A stretch of DNA of 64,000 nucleotides from Cupriavidus pauculus (GTDB lineage Bacteria > Pseudomonadota > Gammaproteobacteria > Burkholderiales > Burkholderiaceae). Of this stretch, positions 1 to 9,854 are shown one piece after another; position 1 is the first letter of the stretch, and each line of letters opens with the position of its first letter. The position numbers were made by a program, and so were the translations under genes. The stretch spans positions 193,451 to 257,450 of the forward strand of contig NZ_PJRP01000006.1 of the NCBI RefSeq assembly GCF_002858765.1, read 5' to 3'. A model generated the notes under the pieces. That model did not search any database and had not been told where the DNA came from. It was given only the letters and a program-made list of their open reading frames with translations.

Positions 1-141
1 GATGAAGCGCCTCTGCAGCTCGTCGTCAAGGCGGTAGCAGAGGTCGCGCGCAAGCACCATTGCAAGCCCGCCGAAATCTGGAAAAACGTACGTACGCTTG
101 CCCGCATCACCACTGCCACGAGAGACGGACTATGGGACTGA
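1..141 (+). CDS. C-terminal end of an unidentified protein (5' truncated by window edge)
   Basis: Frame 1 is open from the first base to a TGA at 139-141 and encodes 46 residues ending in ...RDGLWD. The last 10 bases overlap the start of the nucleotidyltransferase gene that begins at 132, so the two are probably translationally coupled. In AbiE-type loci the gene ahead of the AbiEii protein is usually the antitoxin/regulator, which would be the natural guess here, but too little of this protein is visible to identify it. The fragment is hydrophilic and helix-like, with no recognisable motif. Confidence 0.5.
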   Translation, partial: DEAPLQLVVKAVAEVARKHHCKPAEIWKNVRTLARITTATRDGLWD

Positions 142-791
142 GGGTCCAGGCGTTGACGGGCGAGACGTGGGAGTCGCTGTTTCCCCACGCATTCACGCTG
201 ATGAATGAGGTTCGCGTCCATGGCGGTGTCGAGCCATTCTGGACGTTTGGGGGCGGCACGGTGCTGATGCTTCGCTATCAGCACCGCTTGTCGATGGACA
301 TCGATTTGTTCGTGCCGGATCCCCAGTACCTTGGATACATGAATCCCAGGCTGAGTCCGGCAGCGGAATCGATTACCGAGGACTATGTCGAGCAGGCCAA
401 CTACATAAAGCTGAAGCTTCCCGCTGGCGAGATCGATGTCGTGGCGGCCACGAACCTGACCGATGCGCCCTACGAAATCTGGGACATCATGGGGCACGAG
501 GTGCGTGTCGAAACCGCGGGGGAAATCATCGCAAAGAAGCTGTACCACCGTGGGTACAGCGGCACGGCACGGGATCTTTTCGACTTCGCCGTGGTGATCG
601 AAGCCGATCCGTTGGCATTGGAAGGCGCCGCACCCTTCCTGCTGAAGCATGCGGACGCGTTCATCCACAGGCTCCGCGTGCGGCCGGAGCTGATGAAGGA
701 ACAGTTTTCGCGGATCTATCGAAGGGAATTCTGGATGGACTACGAGGAATGCCTGCAGACGGCGGAGGCATTCCTGGCTGGACTGAAGTAG
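132..791 (+). CDS. AbiEii/nucleotidyltransferase-family protein
   Basis: The 219-residue protein carries the minimal nucleotidyltransferase signature seen in AbiEii-like toxins and related housekeeping-looking NTases: a GGGTVLML segment near residue 40 followed by SMDIDLF, whose two Asp residues would bind metal. Further on are IAKKLYHRG and ARDLFDF, typical of this family. The ATG at 132 is preferred over an upstream ATG at 60, because the extra residues lie inside the preceding reading frame and the ATG at 132 overlaps its stop. Known AbiEii proteins transfer nucleotides to target RNAs and are neutralised by the upstream gene product. Whether this pair is an active toxin-antitoxin system cannot be judged, since the partner is cut off. 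Confidence 0.7.
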   Translation: MGLRVQALTGETWESLFPHAFTLMNEVRVHGGVEPFWTFGGGTVLMLRYQHRLSMDIDLFVPDPQYLGYMNPRLSPAAESITEDYVEQANYIKLKLPAGEIDVVAATNLTDAPYEIWDIMGHEVRVETAGEIIAKKLYHRGYSGTARDLFDFAVVIEADPLALEGAAPFLLKHADAFIHRLRVRPELMKEQFSRIYRREFWMDYEECLQTAEAFLAGLK

Positions 792-821
792 GCCCCGCCA
801 ACACCACCAACTCGAGCACTG

Positions 822-844
822 CAGCGCCGGCTGAGCCGGCGCTG
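822..844. terminator. Perfect hairpin between convergent genes
   Basis: A 10-bp perfect inverted repeat (CAGCGCCGGC / GCCGGCGCTG) with a 3-base TGA loop lies between the convergent nucleotidyltransferase and fghA genes. It has no U-tract on either side, so it may work as a weak or bidirectional transcription end or RNA 3' stabiliser. Confidence 0.45.
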
Positions 845-851
845 GCCGTAC

Positions 852-1700
852 TCACAGCCGTTCCGCGTGATGCCGGATATGGTCGGCCATGAAGGTCGAG
901 ATGAAGTAGTAGCCGTGGTCGTAGCCCGCGTGCCGGCGTAGCGTCAGCGGCTGGCCGACCTTGGCGCAGGCCGCCTCCAACGCTTCGGGGTAGAGCTGTT
1001 CCGCCAGGAATTTGTCGGCCAGGCCCTGATCCACCAGGATGCCGGTGGGGAAGGGGGCCGACGCCTGCGCGGCCATCAGCGCGCTGGCGTCGTGCTGGGC
1101 CCAGCGGCTGCGGTCCTCGCCCAGGTAACCGGTGAATGCCTTGACGCCCCACGGACACTGCGACGGCGCGGCAATCGGCGCGAACGCCGAGACCGAGCGG
1201 AAGCGCTGCGGATAGCGTTGCGCCAGCACCAGCGCGCCATGCCCACCCATCGAATGGCCGAAGATGCCGACGCGCGCGGCGTCGGCCGGCAGTTCGCTGG
1301 TGACCAGGTGGAACAGTTCGTCCGCCACGTAGCTTTCCATGCGCCAGTGCATGCGCCACGGCGCCTCGATGGCATCGACATAGAAGCCGGCGCCGACGCC
1401 GAAGTCCCAGGCATCGGCTTCGCCCGGCACATGCGCGCCGCGCGGGCTGGTGTCGGGCGCCACCAGGATCAGGCCGTGCTGCGCCGCGTACTGCTGGGCG
1501 CCGGCCTTGATCATGAAGGTTTCCTCGGTGCAGGTCAGGCCAGCGAGGTAGAACAGCGTGGGCAGCGGCTTCGCGTTGGCGACCAGCGCCTGCGGCGGCA
1601 GGAAGACCGAGAACCGCATCGGCAGCCCGATGGCCGCCGACTGGTGCTGGTAGAAGCGTTGGACGCCGCCGTGGCAGCCGTGTTCTGACAGCAGTTCCAT
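852..1700 (-). CDS. fghA: S-formylglutathione hydrolase
   Basis: The 282-residue alpha/beta hydrolase of the esterase D family hydrolyses S-formylglutathione to formate and glutathione, the last step of glutathione-dependent formaldehyde detoxification in the cytoplasm. The nucleophile is Ser150 in GHSMGG. The acid lies in VDQGLADKF (about residues 223-231) and the His is in GYDHGYYF (about 262). PDTSPRG and the AWDFG...GFYVDA segments are also family hallmarks. The ATG at 1700 gives the usual family length; the frame stays open further upstream only because it runs through the neighbouring gene as a shadow. It follows frmA by 11 bases on the same strand, so the two form an operon. Confidence 0.95.
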   Translation of the reverse strand: MELLSEHGCHGGVQRFYQHQSAAIGLPMRFSVFLPPQALVANAKPLPTLFYLAGLTCTEETFMIKAGAQQYAAQHGLILVAPDTSPRGAHVPGEADAWDFGVGAGFYVDAIEAPWRMHWRMESYVADELFHLVTSELPADAARVGIFGHSMGGHGALVLAQRYPQRFRSVSAFAPIAAPSQCPWGVKAFTGYLGEDRSRWAQHDASALMAAQASAPFPTGILVDQGLADKFLAEQLYPEALEAACAKVGQPLTLRRHAGYDHGYYFISTFMADHIRHHAERL

Positions 1701-1711
1701 GGGCCGTTGCC

Positions 1712-2818
<1,107 letters not shown>

Positions 2819-2942
2819 GAGGCAACTCCTGTGCAAATGGGGTAGGGCGGCATGTGCCGCCAACACGGCAAGAACTATACGGGCATCGGCGCGATGGGGC
2901 CAGACCGGCGCGCGATTATCGGCTGGCCTTGTCGAGCGGCTG

Positions 2943-4322
2943 TCATCGGCTCTCCTTCGCCGGGCGGGCCAGCACCGGCTGCGCCGGCCCGGCTTCCGCA
3001 ACCGTCAGCTGGCCTTCGTGCCGGCGTCCAAGCCACAGCCCGAGCCACGCCCAGCCGATGGCCAGCGCGGCACCGGCCAGCGCCACGGTGGCGGGATGTC
3101 CGGACAACGCGTCGATGGCGGTGCGCACCCATGCGCTGACCGCGTCGCCAGCGCGGTAGATCGCGGTGTCGATCACGTTCTTGGCCTTGTACTTGGTCTC
3201 GGGGTCGACCACCGTAAACAGCATTTCGCGGCCTGGCCGCAGCATGGCGTATTCGCCCACGCGGCGCACGATCATCGCGGCGGCCAGCACGCCGAACGTG
3301 GGCCACATCGCCAGCAGCAGGAAGCCGCCGGTCACGGCCAGCGGCACCGCCGTCAGCAGCGCCGTCACGCCGTAGCGCCGCGCCAGCCGGCCGGAGAAGA
3401 AAATCTGCACGAGGATGGTCAGCGCCTGCACCGTGGCATCGAGCGCGCTGAATACCTGCGTCTGCTGCGCCCGCGTGGGAAAGGCCGCGGCCACCAGGCG
3501 GGCCTGCTCGAAATACAGGAACGTGCTCGACGTGGCCAGCAGGATCACGAACAGGCTGATGCCAAGCAGGTAGCGCGAGCGCAGGACCATCGACAACCCG
3601 GCCCACAGCCCGCCGCCGACCGGCTGGGCAGGGTCCTGTGCCGCTGGCCCGCCCGGGGCCGTGCCATCGGCCATGCCGGCCCCCAGCCTGCGCCGCCATG
3701 CGAACAGGTAGCCCACCACGGGCAGGGTGGCGGCCAGCAGCGCCGCCGACAGCAGCATCAGCCCGGTCAGGCCGATGCGGCCCACCAGCCAGCCGCCCAT
3801 GACCGGCCCGGCCAGGCCGCCGGCACTGGCGCCCGCCGCGATCAGCGCGAACAGCCGTCGCGCCTGCTCGGGGCGGAACACGTCGGCCATCAGGCTCCAG
3901 GCCACCGAGACCACGAACAGGTTGAACACCGACAGCCACACGTAGAACACGCGCGCCAGCCAGACGCTGTTCGGCAGGGCGCGCGTGACCCCGGCAAACG
4001 CCAGCAGGTTGGCGATGAAGAACGCATAGACCCAGGGCACAAAGCGCCGGCGGGGCAGCCACTTGCAGCAGGCGCCGTAGAACGGGATGGCCACGAGCAT
4101 CACCACGAAGGTGGCAGTGAACAGCCATTGCAGGTTCTGCACGCCGCCCGCGATGCCCATCGTCTCGCGTACGGGCCGCAGCATGAAGTAGCTGGCGAAC
4201 AGGCAGAAGAAGAACACGAAGCCGGCCACCACGGCGGCGCGTTCGCCGGCGCGCAGGCCCAGCAGGGTGCCCTGCGGCGGGTCGTCGGATTCGGTATTGC
4301 GGAGTGGGTCGGGTGTCTGCAT
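2943..4322 (-). CDS. MFS / NTP-NDP-exchanger-like membrane carrier
   Basis: The 459-residue protein has about 12 hydrophobic segments. Its RPVRETMG motif after the first helix and SLMADVF...ARRLF segment are characteristic of bacterial proteins annotated as MFS transporters distantly related to the ATP:ADP antiporter (Npt/AAA) family. A low-complexity Ala/Gly/Pro loop separates the two halves near residue 225. The substrate is unknown; bacterial free-living members have not been shown to exchange nucleotides, so that function should not be assumed. It starts 29 bases after the aldo/keto reductase on the same strand and probably shares its transcript. Confidence 0.75.
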   Translation of the reverse strand: MQTPDPLRNTESDDPPQGTLLGLRAGERAAVVAGFVFFFCLFASYFMLRPVRETMGIAGGVQNLQWLFTATFVVMLVAIPFYGACCKWLPRRRFVPWVYAFFIANLLAFAGVTRALPNSVWLARVFYVWLSVFNLFVVSVAWSLMADVFRPEQARRLFALIAAGASAGGLAGPVMGGWLVGRIGLTGLMLLSAALLAATLPVVGYLFAWRRRLGAGMADGTAPGGPAAQDPAQPVGGGLWAGLSMVLRSRYLLGISLFVILLATSSTFLYFEQARLVAAAFPTRAQQTQVFSALDATVQALTILVQIFFSGRLARRYGVTALLTAVPLAVTGGFLLLAMWPTFGVLAAAMIVRRVGEYAMLRPGREMLFTVVDPETKYKAKNVIDTAIYRAGDAVSAWVRTAIDALSGHPATVALAGAALAIGWAWLGLWLGRRHEGQLTVAEAGPAQPVLARPAKESR

Positions 4323-4350
4323 GCGCCGATCGGGGCCGGGCGTCGGTGGA

Positions 4351-5274
4351 TCAGGCCAGCGCCGCGGCGATGCGCGCGCGTTCGCGAGTGTCGGGCATGC
4401 GCCCGAACGCCGCGCCCAGGTTGTCGGCCATGTTCTTCGGCTTGGACGTGGCCGGAATGGCAGTCGTCACGGCGGGATGGCTGACGATGAACTTCAGGAA
4501 CAGTTGCGCCCACGACGTGCAGTCCACCTCGCCGGCCCAGTCGGGCACCGGCTTGCCGCGTACCGCCGAGAACAGCCGACCGTCCTGGAACGGGCGGTTG
4601 ACCAGCACGGCCACGCCACGCTCCTCGCACAGCGGCAACAGCGTCTTTTCGGCGTTGCGCTCGCCCAGCGAATAGTTCACCTGCAGGAAGTCGAGCTTCT
4701 CGCTGCGCAGGATTTTCGCCAGTTCCTCGTGGGCGTCGTCGCGGTAGTGGGTGATGCCGATATAGCGCGCCTTGCCCTGTTCCTTCCACTGCCGCAGCAG
4801 CTTCAGGTTGTCGCGCCAGTCGATCAGGTTGTGCACCTGCAGCAGGTCGACACTGTCCGAATGCAGTTCGGCGCGCGACCGCGTGAACTGCGCCATGGCG
4901 TTGACGGCACTGGTGGAAATCTTGGTGGCCACGAACACCTTGCCGCGCGCACCGGCGTCCTGCAGCAGGTCGCCGGTCACGGCCTCGGCGCTGCCGTAGC
5001 TGGGCGCGGTGTCGATCACGGCCTTCGGAATGCGCTGCAGCAGCGCGGCCAGGACTTCGGTCAGCGCCGCGCGATCGTCGGTGCCCCGGCCAACGTTGAA
5101 GGTGTCGGCCGTGCCCATGCCGATCACCGGCAACTGCTCGCCCGTGCCCGGCACCCTGCGGCGCATCGGCGCTTCCACGGTGGCGGCCTGCGCGGCGGCG
5201 GCCAGCGCAGGCCCGGCCGGCAGTGCGGCCAGCCCGGCGGACATCCCCAGAAAGGTGCGGCGGTCGATCGGCAT
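4351..5274 (-). CDS. Tat-exported aldo/keto reductase
   Basis: The 307-residue protein begins with a twin-arginine signal (DRRTFLG, then a hydrophobic stretch ending in ALAAAAQA near residue 30), so it is likely exported folded with bound NADP(H). The mature part is an aldo/keto reductase barrel: IDTAPSYG supplies the catalytic Asp and Tyr, VATKIS the Lys and LLQVHN the His. The substrate cannot be told from sequence. The ATG at 5274 is chosen because it places the Tat motif at the N-terminus; longer frames upstream add non-signal sequence. It is divergent from livH. Confidence 0.85.
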   Translation of the reverse strand: MPIDRRTFLGMSAGLAALPAGPALAAAAQAATVEAPMRRRVPGTGEQLPVIGMGTADTFNVGRGTDDRAALTEVLAALLQRIPKAVIDTAPSYGSAEAVTGDLLQDAGARGKVFVATKISTSAVNAMAQFTRSRAELHSDSVDLLQVHNLIDWRDNLKLLRQWKEQGKARYIGITHYRDDAHEELAKILRSEKLDFLQVNYSLGERNAEKTLLPLCEERGVAVLVNRPFQDGRLFSAVRGKPVPDWAGEVDCTSWAQLFLKFIVSHPAVTTAIPATSKPKNMADNLGAAFGRMPDTRERARIAAALA

Positions 5275-5511
5275 GACGGTTCGTCCCTTGGCGGCGGTCC
5301 GATTGACCTTAGCGCGTGCGGCAGTCGATGTAAACCAGACAATCCTTCCGCCAGCCACCGCGCCATCCATCGCGCCGGCCCGCGTGGCGACCCGCCTTGC
5401 ACGGGTCCGGCCCGATTGCAAAAAAGCGGCGCCCACTGAACAATCGGCGCGGTATTTTCCGCAGCCAGCAGCGATCATCCACCCCCATCCACCCACTCAG
5501 AGGACCGGATC

Positions 5512-6381
5512 GTGATTTCGAGCTTGCCCGGCGTGCTGTTCGACGGCGTGACATACGGCAGCCTGCTGTTCCTGATCAGCATCGGCCTGTCGGTGACGAT
5601 GGGCCTGATGAACTTCGTCAACCTGGCACACGGTGCCTTTGCGATGCTGGGCGGCTACGTGGCCGTGGTGCTGATGAACCGGCTGGGCGTGCCGTTCCTG
5701 GCCGCGCTGCCGGCGGCCTTCCTGGGCGTCGCGCTGGCCGGCTGGGTACTGGAGCGCACGCTCTATCGGCGGCTGTATCGGGCCAGCCATCTGGACCAGG
5801 TGCTGTTTTCGATCGGCCTGACCTTCATGGTGATGGCCGGCGCCACCTGGTGGTTCGGCCCCGGCCAGCAGCCGGTGGTGCTGCCGGCGTTCCTGATCGG
5901 GCAGGTGAGGGTGGCGGGGCTGGACGTCGGCGCCTATCGCCTGTTCCTGCTGGCGGTGGTGATCGTCATCACGCTGGCGCTGGGCTGGCTGGTGGCGCGC
6001 ACCCGCTTTGGCGCGCAGGTGCGCGCGGCGGTGGACAACCAGCAGGCCGCCAGCGGCCTGGGCATCGACGTGGGGCGCGTGTTCAGCCTGACCTTCGCGC
6101 TGGGTTCTGGCCTGGCGGGGCTGGGTGGCGGCCTGGGGATCGACGTGCTGGGGCTCGACCCAACATTTCCGCTCAAATACATGGTCTATTTCCTGCTGGT
6201 GGTGGCGGTGGGCGGCGCGGGCAGCATTCGCGGGTCGCTGGTGGCGGCGATGGTGCTGGGCGTGGCGGACGTGGCAGGCAAGTACTACGTGCCCGCGGTG
6301 GGCGCCTTCGTCATCTACGCGATGATGGTGTTGCTGCTGGTGGCGTTCCCGGCCGGCCTTTACGGGAGGCGCGCCGCATGA
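5512..6381 (+). CDS. livH: Branched-chain amino acid-type ABC transporter permease LivH
   Basis: The 289-residue inner-membrane permease has about eight hydrophobic helices and the LivH-typical MGLMNFVNLAHGAF segment near residue 30. It starts at GTG with an AGAGGA ribosome-binding site upstream. It is the first gene of a tightly packed operon livH-livM-livG-livF in which every junction overlaps. No periplasmic binding protein is in the operon, so the substrate (branched-chain amino acids, or another amide or acid) is not defined by the permease alone. Confidence 0.92.
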   Translation: MISSLPGVLFDGVTYGSLLFLISIGLSVTMGLMNFVNLAHGAFAMLGGYVAVVLMNRLGVPFLAALPAAFLGVALAGWVLERTLYRRLYRASHLDQVLFSIGLTFMVMAGATWWFGPGQQPVVLPAFLIGQVRVAGLDVGAYRLFLLAVVIVITLALGWLVARTRFGAQVRAAVDNQQAASGLGIDVGRVFSLTFALGSGLAGLGGGLGIDVLGLDPTFPLKYMVYFLLVVAVGGAGSIRGSLVAAMVLGVADVAGKYYVPAVGAFVIYAMMVLLLVAFPAGLYGRRAA

Positions 6382-7367
6382 TGCCCCATCGACTTGCCGA
6401 CGGCCGCTGGCACCCGGCCGAAATCGTCTTCTGGCTGATGCCGGTGGTCGTGTTCTTCCTGCTGCCCGACTACCTGATCCTGGGCAGTCAGATTCTGATC
6501 ACCGGGCTTTTCGCGCTGTCGCTGGACCTGATCCTGGGCTATGCGGGCATCGTGTCGCTGGGCCATGCGGCGTTCTTCGGACTGGGCGCCTACACGGCCG
6601 GGCTGCTGGGCGCGCATGGCTGGGGCGAGCCGCTCTCGGGCCTGCTGGCCGCGGCGGCCGTGGCGGCCTTCGCCGGCTGGCTCTGCAGCTTCCTGGTGGT
6701 GCGCGGCGGCGATCTGACGCGGCTGATGGTTACGCTTGGCATCGGGCTGATGCTGTTCGAGGCCGCCAACAAGGCGGCCTTCCTGACCGGCGGCGTCGAC
6801 GGGCTGTCTGGCGTTGCCATGCGCCCGCTGCTGGGCGTGTTCGACTTCGACCTGTACGGCAAGACTGCCTATCTCTACAGCCTGGTGGTGCTGTTCGTGA
6901 TGTTCGTGCTGGTGCGGCGCATCGTGGCGTCGCCATTCGGCCTGTCGCTGCGAGGCGTGCGCGAGGGCGCGCGGCGCATGCCCGCGCTGGGCGCCAATGT
7001 GCCCCGGCGCCTGCGCGCGGCCTTCACGGTGGCAGCGGCCATTGCCGGCGTGGCCGGCGGCCTGCTGGCCCAGACCACGCAGTTCGTGGGCATGGACGTG
7101 CTGGGCTTTCCGCGTTCGGCGGAGCTGCTGGTCATGCTGGTGCTGGGTGGCACCGGGCGTCTCTACGGCGCGCTGATCGGCGCGGCGCTGTTCATGATCG
7201 CGCAGGATGTGCTGGCCGGCATCAATCCCGTGTACTGGCAGTTCTGGATCGGCCTGCTGCTGGTGCTGATGGTGCTGTATGCGCGGGGCGGGGTGATGGG
7301 CGCGATCGCGGTGTGGAGGGCGCGCCGGCATGCGGCTGCCCCGCGCGAACGCGGAGCCGACGCATGA
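6378..7367 (+). CDS. livM: Branched-chain amino acid-type ABC transporter permease LivM
   Basis: The 329-residue second permease subunit is highly hydrophobic, with the LivM hallmark LILGYAGIVSLGHAAFFGLG near residues 55-75. Its ATG overlaps the livH TGA (ATGA), so the two are translationally coupled. It would pair with LivH in the membrane and dock to LivG and LivF. Confidence 0.92.
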   Translation: MMPHRLADGRWHPAEIVFWLMPVVVFFLLPDYLILGSQILITGLFALSLDLILGYAGIVSLGHAAFFGLGAYTAGLLGAHGWGEPLSGLLAAAAVAAFAGWLCSFLVVRGGDLTRLMVTLGIGLMLFEAANKAAFLTGGVDGLSGVAMRPLLGVFDFDLYGKTAYLYSLVVLFVMFVLVRRIVASPFGLSLRGVREGARRMPALGANVPRRLRAAFTVAAAIAGVAGGLLAQTTQFVGMDVLGFPRSAELLVMLVLGGTGRLYGALIGAALFMIAQDVLAGINPVYWQFWIGLLLVLMVLYARGGVMGAIAVWRARRHAAAPRERGADA

Positions 7368-8116
7368 CCGCCACGCTGCGTACAGAGGGGCTGTGCAAGT
7401 CCTGGGGCGCGTTTGCGGCCAATACCGATCTCTCGCTGACATTCGCGCCCGGCGCGCGCCATGCCCTGATCGGGCCCAACGGCGCGGGCAAGACCACGTT
7501 CATCAACCTGCTGACGGGAGCCTTGCGGCCGTCGGCGGGACGCATCTGGCTGGGCGAGCGCGATATCACGTCGCTGCCGCAGCATGCACGCGTGAAATTG
7601 GGCATGACACGCACGTTCCAGATCAACACGCTGTTTGCGGGGCTGACGGTGCTGGAATCGGTGGTGCTGGCGGTGGCGGAGCGTACCGGCGCATCGCGGA
7701 TCTGGGCCCGCACGGTGGCGTCGCAGGCGGCGCTGGCGGACGAGGCCATGTCGGTCCTGGCGCTGCTGCGGCTGGAACGCGACGCCGATACCGAGACGCG
7801 CCAACTGCCGTACGGCAAGCAGCGCCTGCTGGAAATGGCGCTGGCGCTGGCCACGCGGCCGTCGATCCTGCTGCTGGACGAACCGGCAGCCGGCATTCCG
7901 GCCGGCGACAGCGCCGAACTGTTCGCGGTGATCGCGGGCCTGCCGCGCGACATCACGATCGTCTTTATCGAGCACGACATGGATCTGGTGTTCCGCTTTG
8001 CCGAACGCATTTCGGTGCTGGTGGGCGGGCGGGTGCTGACGGAAGGCACGCCGGCCGAGATTGCCGCCGACGCGCGCGTGAAGGAGGTGTATCTGGGAGA
8101 AGCCGCCCATGACTGA
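7364..8116 (+). CDS. livG: ABC transporter ATP-binding subunit LivG
   Basis: The 250-residue ATPase has Walker A GPNGAGKT (about residues 36-43), Walker B ILLLDEPAAG, and the LivG-type signature LPYGKQR in place of LSGGQ. The C-terminal part contains the family's EHDMDLVF H-loop region. The ATG overlaps the livM stop (ATGA). It powers transport together with LivF. Confidence 0.92.
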   Translation: MTATLRTEGLCKSWGAFAANTDLSLTFAPGARHALIGPNGAGKTTFINLLTGALRPSAGRIWLGERDITSLPQHARVKLGMTRTFQINTLFAGLTVLESVVLAVAERTGASRIWARTVASQAALADEAMSVLALLRLERDADTETRQLPYGKQRLLEMALALATRPSILLLDEPAAGIPAGDSAELFAVIAGLPRDITIVFIEHDMDLVFRFAERISVLVGGRVLTEGTPAEIAADARVKEVYLGEAAHD

Positions 8117-8828
8117 ACTGCTGCGCGTGGAGGGCGTCAGCGCAGGCTACGGCGATGCCATCGTGCTCGACCAGGTCGACCTGACGCTGGCCGCCGGCGA
8201 CAGCCTGGCGCTGCTGGGCCGCAACGGCGTGGGCAAGACCACGCTGCTGGCCACGTTGATGGGCATGACGCGCGTGCGCGGCGGCAGGCTGCTCTGGCAG
8301 GGCGGCGATCTGGCGAAAATGCCATCGCATCGGCGCGCCCAGGCAGGCATCGGCTGGGTGCCGCAGGAGCGCTGGATCTTTCCGTCGCTGACCGTGGAAG
8401 AGCATCTGACCGCGGTGGCGCGGCCGGGCCCGTGGGACATCGTCGCTGTCTATCGGACGTTTCCGAGGCTGGAGGAACGGCGCCGCAACCTGGGCAACCA
8501 GTTGTCCGGCGGCGAGCAGCAGATGCTGGCGATTGCCCGCGCGCTGATGGTGAATCCCGCCCTGCTGTTGCTGGACGAGCCGATGGAGGGCCTGGCGCCG
8601 ATCATCGTGCAGGAGCTGCAGCGCGTGATCGCGCGGCTGATTGCCGACAGCGGCATGGCCGTGATCGTGGTGGAGCAGCACGCCCGGCTGGCGCTGGCGA
8701 TGACCGGCCAGGCAATGGTGCTGGATCGGGGCAGGGTGGTACACCGGTCTGACAGCGCCAGCCTGCTGGCCGACGGCGCGCTGCTCGACCACTTGGTGAC
8801 GGTGCGCCAGGGGGACGGATCGCGCTAG
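8109..8828 (+). CDS. livF: ABC transporter ATP-binding subunit LivF
   Basis: The 239-residue second ATPase of the Liv transporter has Walker A GRNGVGKTT, signature LSGGEQQM and Walker B LLLLDEPMEG, followed by an H-loop VVEQHARLAL. It overlaps livG by 8 bases and closes the operon. Confidence 0.92.
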   Translation: MTELLRVEGVSAGYGDAIVLDQVDLTLAAGDSLALLGRNGVGKTTLLATLMGMTRVRGGRLLWQGGDLAKMPSHRRAQAGIGWVPQERWIFPSLTVEEHLTAVARPGPWDIVAVYRTFPRLEERRRNLGNQLSGGEQQMLAIARALMVNPALLLLDEPMEGLAPIIVQELQRVIARLIADSGMAVIVVEQHARLALAMTGQAMVLDRGRVVHRSDSASLLADGALLDHLVTVRQGDGSR

Positions 8829-8878
8829 GCCCCTCCATTTGCTTTCGGATTCGTCTTATTTCGACGGAGGGGTGTGCC

Positions 8879-8977
8879 GTGCAGAATGACCGCTCCGGCG
8901 TGATGCTTGAACTGCCCCCTGAACTGCTCCCCGACCTGCCGCCCGAACCACCGCCCGAACCACCATTAGACCGCTGA
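8879..8977 (+). CDS. Putative proline-rich leader peptide upstream of the GNAT gene
   Basis: A 32-codon ORF begins at GTG 8879, has a GGAGGGG Shine-Dalgarno-like stretch starting at 8867, and ends with TGA at 8975-8977, one base before the ATG of the acetyltransferase gene. Its second half is built from PPE/LPPEL units and contains PPEPPPEPP, a polyproline run of the kind that slows ribosomes lacking EF-P. The position and spacing suggest a translated leader coupled to the next gene. The function is inferred only; no homologue is known to me. Confidence 0.35.
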   Translation: MQNDRSGVMLELPPELLPDLPPEPPPEPPLDR

Positions 8978-8978
8978 C

Positions 8979-9479
8979 ATGGAAATACGCCCGATCGAGC
9001 CGGACGACCTGGACCTGATTTGCCGCCATCGCGAGGCCATGTTCCTGGAGGCCGGCTTTGCCCCCGACACGCTGCACACGATGACGCAGCATTTTCGCGG
9101 CTGGCTGCGGCCCCGGCTTGCCGATAACACGTATTTTGGTCTGCTGGCGCTGGATGGCGGCAGGCCGGTGGCCGGGGTCGGCCTGATGCTGATCGACTGG
9201 CCGCCTCATCCCGCGCATCCGGAACAGGACAAGCGTGGCTACGTCCTGAATGTCTACGTCGAGCCGACCCATCGCAGGCGCGGCCTGGCCCGGCAGCTGA
9301 TGTCGCTGGGGGAGGACGAACTGGCGCGGCGCGGTGCCACGTTCACGATCCTGCATGCCACGGAGGCCGGACGGCCCCTGTACCAGCAGGAAGGCTGGCG
9401 CCAGACGTCGGAAATGTCGAAGGTCATCGCCGCGCCAGTTCCGCCACCAAAGGCCGGCCACGCGCCTTCGGGTGCCTGA
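8979..9479 (+). CDS. GNAT-family N-acetyltransferase
   Basis: The 166-residue acetyltransferase has the acetyl-CoA-binding signature VYVEPTHRRRGLARQLM (motif A, R/Q-x-x-G-x-G/A) near residues 92-108 and a C-terminal LYQQEGW typical of the fold. The substrate is unknown. It stands directly after the short proline-rich ORF and 150 bases after the liv operon, with no clear terminator between, so it could be read through from livF. Confidence 0.85.
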   Translation: MEIRPIEPDDLDLICRHREAMFLEAGFAPDTLHTMTQHFRGWLRPRLADNTYFGLLALDGGRPVAGVGLMLIDWPPHPAHPEQDKRGYVLNVYVEPTHRRRGLARQLMSLGEDELARRGATFTILHATEAGRPLYQQEGWRQTSEMSKVIAAPVPPPKAGHAPSGA

Positions 9480-9536
9480 AGGCTTCCGAAGGCGTCCGAA
9501 GGCGGAGGGGGTAAGGCTGGGCAGGGGCGCCGCGCG

Positions 9537-9854
9537 CTACGGCTTGAGACTGCTGTAGAAGGCCGCAAGATTGGCGATGTCGGCGTCGCTGAGCGGCTTG
9601 GCCATCATCGTCATCATTTCGTCCTTGCGGGCGCCGGTCTTGTAGTCCTTGAGCGCCTTCACCAGATACTGCTCGACCTGGCCGGCCAGGTTGGGCGCTT
9701 CGGGCAGTTTCGACTTGCCGTCGAGCCCGTGGCAGGCCTGGCACTGCATGGCCTTGGCCCGGCCCGCCTGCGCGTCGGCGGCCAGCGCCGGAGCGCTGGC
9801 CAAGGCCCATGCCGCCGACAGCACCAGCGCGCCGATACGGACTGGCCAGGTCAT
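9537..9854 (-). CDS. Periplasmic class I cytochrome c
   Basis: The 105-residue precursor has an N-terminal signal peptide (cleavage after ALAADA near residue 27) and one haem-binding CQACH site near residue 39. The sixth ligand is probably a Met in the MMTMMAKPL region. The ATG overlaps the stop of the upstream sugar dehydrogenase gene (ATGA). Such small cytochromes accept electrons from PQQ dehydrogenases, which is the obvious role here. Confidence 0.88.
   Translation of the reverse strand: MTWPVRIGALVLSAAWALASAPALAADAQAGRAKAMQCQACHGLDGKSKLPEAPNLAGQVEQYLVKALKDYKTGARKDEMMTMMAKPLSDADIANLAAFYSSLKP

Noticed and set aside
5397..7367. A 656-codon plus-strand frame covering livH and livM
   Set aside because: Its first half is the livH region read in the wrong frame; only the segment from 6378 is real livM.
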